Part shown: positions 1 to 6,779 of the stretch, in pieces
Layout of the letters: every line of letters begins with the position of its first letter
Position numbering within the stretch: position 1 is the stretch's first letter
NCBI GenBank assembly: GCA_964589725.1
Contig: CAZPUJ010000721.1
Coordinates: forward strand, 1 to 17,680
Length of the DNA: 17,680 nucleotides
Direction: 5' to 3'
Source: CAYSHJ01 sp964589725
Lineage (GTDB): Bacteria > Planctomycetota > Planctomycetia > Planctomycetales > Planctomycetaceae
Notes under the pieces: model-generated
Seen by the model: the letters and a program-made list of their open reading frames with translations, nothing else
Told to the model about the DNA's origin: nothing
Database searches by the model: none
Program-made: the position numbers and the translations under genes

Positions 1-28
1 GTTCGCCCTCGCTGACGCTTCGGGTTAC
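1..28. repeat. Short intergenic repeat-like stretch at left edge
   Basis: The first bases, with the core CGCTGACGCTTCGGGTTAC, resemble a short interspersed motif that I recall from intergenic regions of several planctomycete genomes. Only one copy lies in this window and it touches the edge, so its full extent cannot be seen. The assignment rests on memory of the motif and not on an in-window repeat. Confidence 0.35.
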
Positions 29-42
29 TTTGGCAGCGCCAC

Positions 43-67
43 AAATCTTCTTGCCGCAACAAGATTT
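43..67. other. Small hairpin in gene-free left flank
   Basis: AAATCTT (43-49) pairs with AAGATTT (61-67). After a C/C mismatch, TTG pairs with CAA, leaving a CCG loop. A run of four T follows on the plus strand, so a weak terminator for a gene left of the window is possible, but the stem is AT-rich and short. Apart from this and the edge repeat, I see nothing else in 1-229. Confidence 0.3.
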
Positions 68-229
68 TCACCGTTTGCAGAACAGACAGTGATCGCCAGT
101 CCCGATCGGTGTTTTCGCCGCTATCCGTGGGGACCATTCACCACAGAAGCACTTTCTGAAGGGCAATCGGCGGTCCGGCGGATAAGTCAATTCCGGACTG
201 CGACACTGGGGCCGGAGCGACCGAGTTGC

Positions 230-1390
230 TCATACGATGCGTTGCAGGATGTCCGGCCGCAGAATCGTGGAGCCGCGGACGTCGACTTTGGACATCGGCC
301 ATTGCTCCATCGGTGTCAGCATTTCCAATCCGTTGGCTCCAATCAGCATGGTGTCGCCGACCAATGCGGGACCGACGGAGGGGTGCCAGAACAAGGCCAT
401 ACCGGGCTGCAGGACGAAGTCGCTGTGCGGCGTCACGGCGACTTCGCACGGCTCGTAACCGATGACTTCGGCTTGGTCGGCGAGTTCCCATTCTTCCCGG
501 CGCCCGAACTTCTCGTAAATGCGGGCGACCCGCTTCCACGTCTCGGCGATCGTGAAACCGGATTGCGAGAAAAACATCCCTGTGGCTTGAGTCATCATCG
601 CCAGTTGGAAACTGGATTGCAGATCGTCAGGAGTTTCGCCAAAACAGACCGTGCGAGACGCCGCCGCGCACAATCCGCCGCGACAGCCGATGGCCGTCAG
701 GGTGCAGAAGCGTTCGACTGGATCGGTTGTAAAGGTCCAATGTCGGAAGCGTTGCGAGATGCCGTCCGCGCAGATCTGCAAGCGTACCGGCAGGACGCGA
801 TGCTTGAGTAAACGGTGCGAGAGTTGTCCCGCGATCAGGGCTTCGGAATCACCGTGCTCGAATGTGCGGGCCGTGGCTTCGACGGCGTGAGCCACATGCA
901 GGCCCAACTCGCGCAGCCGCTCGCATTCCAACGCGTTCAGCGGCAGGCGAAAGTCTCGCAACTGTGGGGAGACATCGATCGTCTTACCAACTCCGGTGTC
1001 GCTCGCGACCATCCGGCCGCGGCACAAGTCCTCGACCAACACGGAATGCGGCTCGTACCAGGGTCGCTCCTTCGACTGAAAGCCGTGTCCGATCAGCGGA
1101 CCCTCGAAGAGCTGCGCGGAGTCGGCATTGCTGGACAGCACGACTCGTGCTTCTGGCATCACGAACAACGAGAGCGCCGGATCCAACGAGTTGTGTCCCG
1201 GAAAGTCGGCTCCACTGGTGAACCACGCCAGATTGCTCGGCCGCTGCAGCAGCAACGCGGAGTAACGCTTCGCGCGCAAGAACTCGGCGATTCGCCGGTG
1301 CTTCTGCTCGATGTCGTTGGAGCGTTCGGGGCTGAACGTGGGCAGTTCGCCGGACGACTGGAATTGAGGTGCTTCGGCCAAGATGGTCAT
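230..1390 (-). CDS. Creatinase/M24-fold protein, probable pseudo-peptidase
   Basis: This 386-aa protein has the two-part layout of M24 (Xaa-Pro aminopeptidase/creatinase-like) proteins: an N-terminal creatinase-like domain (about 25-145) and a C-terminal pita-bread domain (about 155-360). Landmarks are the stretch ending in C-x-x-x-S-R-T (241-247) followed by FGETP, L-x-PGMALF (327-334), and GDTMLIGANGLEMLTP near the end. Aligned by eye to active M24 enzymes, the five metal ligands (Asp, Asp, His, Glu, Glu) fall on Ala233, Ala243, Glu308, His336 and Gly345, so it is unlikely to be a metallopeptidase. No signal peptide is seen, so it is probably cytoplasmic. I chose the ATG at 1390 over the upstream one at 1489 because the extra 33 residues look unlike the family and GGGAA sits just upstream. 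The fold is fairly sure; the function is unknown. It is transcribed away from the palindrome-rich gap. Confidence 0.8.
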   Translation of the reverse strand: MTILAEAPQFQSSGELPTFSPERSNDIEQKHRRIAEFLRAKRYSALLLQRPSNLAWFTSGADFPGHNSLDPALSLFVMPEARVVLSSNADSAQLFEGPLIGHGFQSKERPWYEPHSVLVEDLCRGRMVASDTGVGKTIDVSPQLRDFRLPLNALECERLRELGLHVAHAVEATARTFEHGDSEALIAGQLSHRLLKHRVLPVRLQICADGISQRFRHWTFTTDPVERFCTLTAIGCRGGLCAAASRTVCFGETPDDLQSSFQLAMMTQATGMFFSQSGFTIAETWKRVARIYEKFGRREEWELADQAEVIGYEPCEVAVTPHSDFVLQPGMALFWHPSVGPALVGDTMLIGANGLEMLTPMEQWPMSKVDVRGSTILRPDILQRIV

Positions 1391-1534
1391 CACAATTTCC
1401 CGCGCGGAAGGGCTTCGGGACGATGGGCTGCAGCAGACAAGATACCAAGGAAAATTCTCGGCCGATAGAATTTTCTCCCGATCAGCCACGGCTGGCTAAT
1501 TTTTCCGATGGCGAAGTCTGGCCGGCCTCAATCC

Positions 1535-1586
1535 GAGTCGCGGAGCGACTCGGCTACGAATCTGAGTCGCTCCGCGACTCAGATTC
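1535..1586. repeat. Nested palindromic repeat, box plus hairpin copy A
   Basis: GAGTCGCGGAGCGACTC (1535-1551) is repeated as its exact reverse complement at 1564-1580, and each 17-bp arm is itself a hairpin with a 7-bp stem and a 3-nt loop. The right arm extends to a perfect 13-bp stem, GAATCTGAGTCGC (1558-1570) with GCGACTCAGATTC (1574-1586), around a TCC loop. On the minus strand the box TTCGTAGCC (1560-1552) directly precedes the left hairpin. The same box occurs at a second repeat near 1717-1725. Confidence 0.85.
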
Positions 1587-1625
1587 CGAATACCCCGGAA
1601 TCGAAGGACTTAACAAATTATTCAT

Positions 1626-1654
1626 GGCTCCCTGCGAATTGTCGGCAGGGTGCC
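1626..1654. repeat. Hairpin between the two palindromic repeats
   Basis: GGC-T-CCCTGC (1626-1635) pairs with GCAGGG-T-GCC (1645-1654), giving a 9-bp stem with one T/T mismatch and a 9-nt loop. There is no T-tract on either side, so it does not look like an intrinsic terminator. It directly abuts the 26-bp inverted repeat on its right, which suggests one composite repeat island. Confidence 0.6.
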
Positions 1655-1723
1655 GTAGCCAATCTCGCCAGAGATTGGGTGCAACTCGTGACAACACCCC
1701 AATCTCTGGCGAGATTGGCTACG
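1654..1723. repeat. 26-bp perfect inverted repeat, box plus hairpin copies B and C
   Basis: The arm at 1654-1679 is the exact reverse complement of 1698-1723, separated by 18 nt. Each arm starts from the outside with CGTAGCC and continues into a small internal hairpin, AATCTC-GCCA-GAGATT. The right arm extends outward to the full box TTCGTAGCC when read on the minus strand (1725-1717). This is the same box that flanks the unrelated hairpin of copy A. Confidence 0.85.
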
Positions 1724-1785
1724 AAGGCATGAATCATCCCAGAGAGAGCACACCCCAGAGCATTTTCCCCGACGCACGCTGACGC

Positions 1786-2289
1786 ATGAACTCCCTCATG
1801 GCCCGACACGAAACCGACCGCGACGACTTGCTGCAGGAAGCCACGGCCTTGGTGCGCCGTGTGGAGTTTCGCGTCCCGTTTCTGAAGGAGCCGATTGTCG
1901 CCGGCTTCAAGCGGAGCGGAGCTTGGTCGGTTTACTTTGGGGCCGATCCTGTCATTCAGTTCGATGCCGAAAGTCGATTGCGTCGAGCCTGTGTCGACGG
2001 GTTCTTATTTCGAACACAAGGCTCGACGCTCGCGAGACTTGAGCGTGTGCATAGTTCCGACGAGACCATCTTGCTGCGACATGATTTGACCGATCGTGAG
2101 TGGGTCGCCTTCCGCGAACGAATGCATGGTCAACTCAGTCAACTGCACGCGGCGATGGAGAACGGATTTGCCGAGCCATTGCGACAAGTCCCGGAACTCG
2201 ACGACGTCATGTCGGACGTGCGCGACTCGCTGCGTCGCGTGTTGGACGCGGGTGTCCCTTTGGCTCACACGATCGCAGGACGGAGATGA
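1786..2289 (+). CDS. Conserved-looking hypothetical protein, function unknown
   Basis: I do not recognise this 167-aa protein. It is soluble and mostly helical, with no signal peptide or membrane segment. A central block around 47-90 (VYFGADPVIQFDAES followed by LRRACVDGFLFRTQGSTL) looks like a compact folded core, and the rest, from about 97, is amphipathic and charged. The stop lies seven bases before the ATG of the VWA membrane protein, so the two are very probably co-transcribed and may work together. A second ATG at 1798 is an alternative start; neither has an obvious ribosome binding site. The coding call rests on the clean frame up to the tight junction with the next gene and on codon use like its neighbours. 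Confidence 0.7.
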   Translation: MNSLMARHETDRDDLLQEATALVRRVEFRVPFLKEPIVAGFKRSGAWSVYFGADPVIQFDAESRLRRACVDGFLFRTQGSTLARLERVHSSDETILLRHDLTDREWVAFRERMHGQLSQLHAAMENGFAEPLRQVPELDDVMSDVRDSLRRVLDAGVPLAHTIAGRR

Positions 2290-2296
2290 GGCCGGT

Positions 2297-4969
2297 ATGT
2301 CCGATCTGCGCTGGGGACTGGAGTTCACTCATCCCGAATGGCTGTTGGGCCTGATCGCGTTGCCCTGGCTGTGGTGGTGCTTTCGACGCAGCTTAGTGGA
2401 TTTTTCCTTCGGTCAGCGAGCGGCTTCGCTGGCAGTGCGATCGTTGATGGTGTTGTTGCTCGTGCTGGCGATGGCCGGGCTGACGTTACTGCGTCCGACA
2501 TCTCGACAGTTTGTGATCGTCGCCATCGATCAGAGCGTGAGTGTCGGCGATGACAGCACGCACCGATTGATCGCGGACAAGTTTTTAAAGGAAGCTCGCG
2601 CGGCGAGCCCGCTCACGTCGGAAGATCGCATCTTGTATCTGCCTTTCGCGGCGACACCGGGAACGGTGAGCGACCGCAGCGGCACAAACATCGCCGCGGC
2701 CATCGAAGCGGCCGCGGCGGCGATGCCTCCGGATTATGTGCCGCGCATCGTGCTTCTGACCGACGGCAATCAAACATCGGGAGACGCCTTGCAAGCCGCG
2801 CTCGCAACGGCGAATCGACATCAACGCCGCGAAGCAATACCGATCACGACAGTCCCGCTGCCGACACGCGATGATCCCGAAGTACAACTCTCGGCCGTGC
2901 GCGTGCCGGCTCAGGTGCGCGAGGGAGAGCCGTTTCATGTCGAAGTGATCGTCGACGCGAATCACGATGACGAAGGGCTGATCGAAGTCTTTCGCGGAGG
3001 ACACAAAGTCGTCGCGGAACGGAAGCCGGTCACGAAAGGCGAGAACCGATTCCGCTTTCCCCAGTCGATCCAGAAAGAACGGCTGGCCGAGTACACCGCG
3101 CGGATCAGTGAGGTCTCACAAGACACGCTGCTCGACAACAACAGCGACAGCGGTTTGGTGTTCACGTCCGGCACACCACGAGTGCTGTTGATCGACAGCG
3201 ACCCGAAGCAGACGCAACACCTCGTTTTCGCGTTGCAACAAGAGGACATTCAGGTCGATGTCCGTGCTCCGGAAGGTCTACCAGAGGACTTGTCGGACTT
3301 GCAGAATTACGAATTGCTTGCGTTGTCGAACGTGCCGGCGACCGCGTTGACGCAGCGTCAAATGGAACTGGCTCGCACGTATGTGCAAGAACTTGGCGGC
3401 GGATTCTTGATGCTGGGCGGCGATCAGTCGTTCGGGCTGGGCGGCTATTTCAAGACCACGCTCGAAGACATCCTGCCGGTCCGCAGCGACTTCGAGAAAG
3501 AGAAAGAAAAGCCCAGCCTGGCGATGGTGCTGGTCATCGATCGCTCCGGCTCGATGGCGGGCGAGAAATTGGAAATGGCCAAGGCCGCGGGCCGCGCGAC
3601 GGCTGAGCTGCTCACCGCCAAAGATCAGCTCGGCGTCATTGTGTTCGACGAAGCGTTCGCGTGGACGAGTGAGTTCCAATCCGCCGCGAACAAAGGCCGC
3701 ATCCTGGACGACATCGCCGGCATCACGATCGGCGGCGGTACGAGCATGTATCCGGCGATGGAAGAGGCCCATCAAACGCTGACGAACGCCGTGGCCAAGC
3801 TGAAGCACGTCATCATGCTGACCGACGGCATCTCGAGCCCCGGAGACTTCGAGGGCTTGGCTCAAGACATGGTTGCGGCGCGGATCACCTGCTCGACCGT
3901 CGGCGTCGGCGACGGCGCGGCGAACGAACTGCTCGCCACGATCGCACGCATCGCTCAAGGCCGACACTTCGTCGCCACCGATCCATCGTCGCTGCCGCAA
4001 ATCTTCGCCAAGGAAACACTGACGGCCAGCAAGGCGGCAATCAAAGAAGAACCGTTCTTGCCGCAGGTTATGCGGCCGACATCCGCTCTGGCGGGAATTG
4101 ATTTCGAGTCCGCTCCGTTTCTGCTGGGCTATGTGCTGACGAAACCCAAAGCGACGTGCGAGTTGATCCTCGCATCCGAGCAAGGCGACCCGTTGCTCGC
4201 CTGGTGGCGATACGGCTTGGGGACGTCGGTCGCGTTCACATCCGACGCGAGCAGCCGTTGGGCCGCCGAATGGCTGACGTGGCCGGAGTTCAGCAGGTTT
4301 TGGGCGCAGGTCGTGCGACATGCGATGCGGAAGAACGATGCAAAAGGAGTGACCGTTGAGATCCAACAGCGCGACCGCCGCGCCACGCTCACGCTCGACG
4401 CGATCGACATTTCGGGCCGGTTCCTGAATCACGCCGACAGCGAACTGACGTTGATCGACCCACGGTTGGGACAATTCAAGCTGCCGCTGCCGCAAATCGC
4501 CCCCGGCCGTTATGTCGCCGAGTTCGAGACGCCCCAGGCGGGCGCGTACCATCTGCACGTATCACAGAAATCCTTTCGTGATGGCCCGCTGCTGAATCAG
4601 CAATCGCGTGGCCTGACCGTGAGCTATTCCGCCGAATTGCGGCTGCGCCCAACGAATGTCGAGTTGTTGAAGCAGATCGCCGACGTCACCGGCGGCCGGT
4701 TTTCACCGTCTGCAAGCGAGGTGTTTCAAAGCGACATGGTGGGTGACGCTCACCCGGCAGGCACGCGCCCCGCCGTTCAGCAAACGAAATCACTTTGGCA
4801 GGAGCTCTTAATGCTGGGGCTGGTCCTGTTTGTCGCCGACGTGGCTTTGCGGCGAATCGACTTTCGTTCACCCATCCGTGCGAGCGAACCCGAGCAGGCA
4901 ACTGTCGTCCGACGGTCGACGTCCGGCACGAAATCGCACGACTTCAGCCACGATCGCATCCAGTCGTGA
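2297..4969 (+). CDS. Membrane protein with two VWA domains and a GATase1-like domain
   Basis: This 890-aa protein starts with two membrane segments (about 12-28 and 42-65). A first VWA-like domain follows (72-185) with the MIDAS-type motif DQSVS at 78-82 and LLTDG at 153-157. Next come a beta-rich segment (190-290) and a class I glutamine-amidotransferase-like domain (294-397, around GGGFLMLGGDQSFG) with no Cys nucleophile in it. The second VWA domain (408-575) has a full MIDAS set: DRSGS 415-419, Thr482 and Asp510. A last membrane segment lies at about 833-850. Such proteins sit in planctomycete MoxR/DUF58/Bat-type loci and may bind metal-dependent ligands at the membrane. I chose the ATG at 2297 because GGAG lies upstream, it follows the preceding stop by seven bases, and the longer open frame (from 2096) runs through that gene. 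The last 34 codons lie antisense to the phosphatase gene. Confidence 0.88.
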   Translation: MSDLRWGLEFTHPEWLLGLIALPWLWWCFRRSLVDFSFGQRAASLAVRSLMVLLLVLAMAGLTLLRPTSRQFVIVAIDQSVSVGDDSTHRLIADKFLKEARAASPLTSEDRILYLPFAATPGTVSDRSGTNIAAAIEAAAAAMPPDYVPRIVLLTDGNQTSGDALQAALATANRHQRREAIPITTVPLPTRDDPEVQLSAVRVPAQVREGEPFHVEVIVDANHDDEGLIEVFRGGHKVVAERKPVTKGENRFRFPQSIQKERLAEYTARISEVSQDTLLDNNSDSGLVFTSGTPRVLLIDSDPKQTQHLVFALQQEDIQVDVRAPEGLPEDLSDLQNYELLALSNVPATALTQRQMELARTYVQELGGGFLMLGGDQSFGLGGYFKTTLEDILPVRSDFEKEKEKPSLAMVLVIDRSGSMAGEKLEMAKAAGRATAELLTAKDQLGVIVFDEAFAWTSEFQSAANKGRILDDIAGITIGGGTSMYPAMEEAHQTLTNAVAKLKHVIMLTDGISSPGDFEGLAQDMVAARITCSTVGVGDGAANELLATIARIAQGRHFVATDPSSLPQIFAKETLTASKAAIKEEPFLPQVMRPTSALAGIDFESAPFLLGYVLTKPKATCELILASEQGDPLLAWWRYGLGTSVAFTSDASSRWAAEWLTWPEFSRFWAQVVRHAMRKNDAKGVTVEIQQRDRRATLTLDAIDISGRFLNHADSELTLIDPRLGQFKLPLPQIAPGRYVAEFETPQAGAYHLHVSQKSFRDGPLLNQQSRGLTVSYSAELRLRPTNVELLKQIADVTGGRFSPSASEVFQSDMVGDAHPAGTRPAVQQTKSLWQELLMLGLVLFVADVALRRIDFRSPIRASEPEQATVVRRSTSGTKSHDFSHDRIQS

Positions 4970-6505
4970 CTTCACATCTTCTCGGGGGGACGCCATGAGT
5001 TTTTGAAGTCTGGCGGTGCCATACAGGCTGTTATCCGGCGCCATAGCTTCGGTGATGCCGTCGGTGTATAGCAGAACTTGGTCACCCGGTTCCAGCGAAA
5101 CCGTCGTGGGGTGAAATTGCTCGTTGGCTGCAATCCCCAGCGGGAAACTGCCGTGTTTATTGGTTAGACTTTCGACCTCGCCAGACTTGCGTCGCCGACA
5201 CAAGGGAGACATGTGGCCGGCATTCACGACGGTGAGTGTGTGGTGATTGGCGTCCAACAGACACAAACAGAAAGTGATGAAGCCCTCCGCCAAGTCGCAG
5301 ACGAAGTGGTTGAGTGAACTCATAGCCAACTTGAGCGTCCGGGCGGTGGCGAGACAATGCCGCACTTCCGTGGCGAACTGGGCGATCATCAACGCGGCGG
5401 GCAACGCTTTGCCACACGCATCCGCCACGCCCATGAATACGCGGGAATCCGGAAGTGAATCGAAGAAGTAGAAGTCTCCGCCCACCGCGTCAGCCGGCGC
5501 GTAATGCTCGTAGAACGAATAACCGGGCACATTCGGCCGCGTGCGAGGAAGCATCCGAAATTGAATCTGCCGAGCCGTTTCCAACTGCCGCTGAGTTTGA
5601 TCGAGCCGCAGCAGAGCCTGATGATTGCGGGCATACTCAACAGCCTGACCGGTCAAGATGCCGACAGCCGCCACCAGTTCCAGATCCTCATCCGTGAAGC
5701 CGCGATTGTCGTCATCCGCTTCCAGCAGGATCGTTCCCAGTCTCGCGTGCGATGGGCCGAGCACAGGCACGCAAATCATCGACAAGTCGTTGTCGGCCAA
5801 CACGGACTCGTTGGTCCGTGAGACGCACGACTTCAAGAGCGGCTGACCAAGCATCAGCACCTGTTTGGAAAGCTCACTGCCCACCGGCACGCGCGTCACG
5901 ACGGAGCTGTCGTCGTCGCGACCATGCTTGATCGCCACGGGTAAGAGGCGGCCAGCCGAGTCGGCCAATTGGATCTCTCCGAGAAACGCCTGTGGGAACA
6001 TGTAAAACAGAATGTCGAGAACCCGCGGAAACTTTTCATCAACCGTCAGACCGCTTCCCAACTGTCGCGTGATCTCCAGCAGGTTGCGGAGCCGTACGCT
6101 AAAAAATGCCGAGGCACCATCGAGGCGATCAGTCGTGGGAGGAATCGGTGTTAGCGTGACACCGCCGGTCGTGCCCAGGTCGAACTTGGACGTCTCCGCA
6201 AGCTGGCTTTCCTCGGAGATGCAAAACGCGAGCGGAATATCGGAAATGTTGATCCGGTCGCCATCGTTCAGCGTGCTCGGCGCATCCACGCGACGGCCAT
6301 TCAGGAATGTGCCGTTGGAGCTTCCCAAGTCTTCGATTCTGAATTGACCGTTTTCAAAGAAAACCCGAGCATGTTTCCGAGAAACCGTGCCGCGCGGCAA
6401 CACCACATCACAGTACGCTTTGCGCCCTATGACCGTGGCATGCTGCTGGTGCAGGGAATAATGCGATCCTTGCGCCTCCGTGGCCAGCACAACTAAATCC
6501 GCCAT
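4868..6505 (-). CDS. FHA-GAF-SpoIIE (PP2C-type) serine/threonine phosphatase
   Basis: This 545-aa signalling protein has three domains. An FHA domain (about 5-95) shows VIGRK, VSRKHARV (41-48) and SSNGTFLNG (62-70), the phosphothreonine-binding signature. A GAF-like domain spans about 135-295. A linker helix, typical of RsbU-type proteins (LDQTQRQLETARQIQFRMLP, 301-320), leads into a SpoIIE phosphatase domain (325-541). Its metal-binding aspartates are present: GGDFY with Asp344, VADACGK with Asp362, YTDGITEA with Asp482, and SDD at 532-534. It should dephosphorylate Ser/Thr on a partner such as an anti-sigma-factor antagonist, but no such partner is in the window. The start at 6505 is preferred because the FHA begins right after it; an upstream ATG at 6583 adds 26 residues unlike the family. 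Its 3' end overlaps the convergent VWA gene by 102 bp. Confidence 0.92.
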   Translation of the reverse strand: MADLVVLATEAQGSHYSLHQQHATVIGRKAYCDVVLPRGTVSRKHARVFFENGQFRIEDLGSSNGTFLNGRRVDAPSTLNDGDRINISDIPLAFCISEESQLAETSKFDLGTTGGVTLTPIPPTTDRLDGASAFFSVRLRNLLEITRQLGSGLTVDEKFPRVLDILFYMFPQAFLGEIQLADSAGRLLPVAIKHGRDDDSSVVTRVPVGSELSKQVLMLGQPLLKSCVSRTNESVLADNDLSMICVPVLGPSHARLGTILLEADDDNRGFTDEDLELVAAVGILTGQAVEYARNHQALLRLDQTQRQLETARQIQFRMLPRTRPNVPGYSFYEHYAPADAVGGDFYFFDSLPDSRVFMGVADACGKALPAALMIAQFATEVRHCLATARTLKLAMSSLNHFVCDLAEGFITFCLCLLDANHHTLTVVNAGHMSPLCRRRKSGEVESLTNKHGSFPLGIAANEQFHPTTVSLEPGDQVLLYTDGITEAMAPDNSLYGTARLQKLMASPREDVKSRLDAIVAEVVRFRAGRRPSDDSCLLGFARTDG

Positions 6506-6667
6506 GATCAGCCGGCATCCAGACCCGCCATGATCCGTTGATGTCCCAAAAAAATGGTTTTCCAAACCAAAGCCGAGGTGCATTCAGGAATGAAACTGAG
6601 GTGACATCGTCATACCAGCGTGGTAATGATTCGTCCAGAGTGGAGCGACCTTTGGGACAGCGCTCGT

Positions 6668-6681
6668 CAGTAATATTACTG
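6668..6681. promoter_or_regulatory. Perfect 14-bp palindrome in divergent promoter region
   Basis: CAGTAATATTACTG is a perfect palindrome, with CGCT (6661-6664) and AGCG (6682-6685) as further, slightly offset, matching flanks. It lies in the 274-nt gap between the divergent phosphatase gene and the four-gene operon and is AT-rich in a GC-rich setting. It could be an operator for a dimeric regulator. No regulator gene is adjacent, so this is inference from symmetry and position. I see nothing else distinct in the gap. Confidence 0.4.
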
Positions 6682-6779
6682 AGCGGTATTCACCCAAGCG
6701 TTTTTGCAAATCCTTGACCGAACTTTCGCTCATCGATCCGTCAAGCATCTTGGGCACATCCTGAGTATGCTGGTGACTC

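Larger units (their letters stand above)
1391..1785. other. 395-nt divergent intergenic region with palindromes
   Basis: This gap separates two divergent genes and must hold promoters for both, although I cannot point to a convincing -35/-10 pair. Its right half (1535-1725) is packed with hairpin-forming repeats listed separately. The short open frames crossing it are built from these palindromes and have no recognisable protein content, so I do not call a gene here. Confidence 0.6.

Noticed and set aside
89..811. 240-aa plus-strand open frame at the left end
   Set aside because: It lies antisense to the M24-fold gene and has no domain or ribosome binding site; it is a GC-rich shadow frame.
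1535..1725. Possible CRISPR array
   Set aside because: The repeats are inverted, not regular direct repeats with unique spacers, and there are no cas genes.
1369..1782. 137-aa open frame across the palindromic gap
   Set aside because: Its sequence is made of the inverted repeats and overlaps the start of the M24-fold gene.
3278..4558. 426-aa minus-strand open frame
   Set aside because: It is antisense to the VWA membrane protein, rich in Arg, Gln and His, with no recognisable domain.
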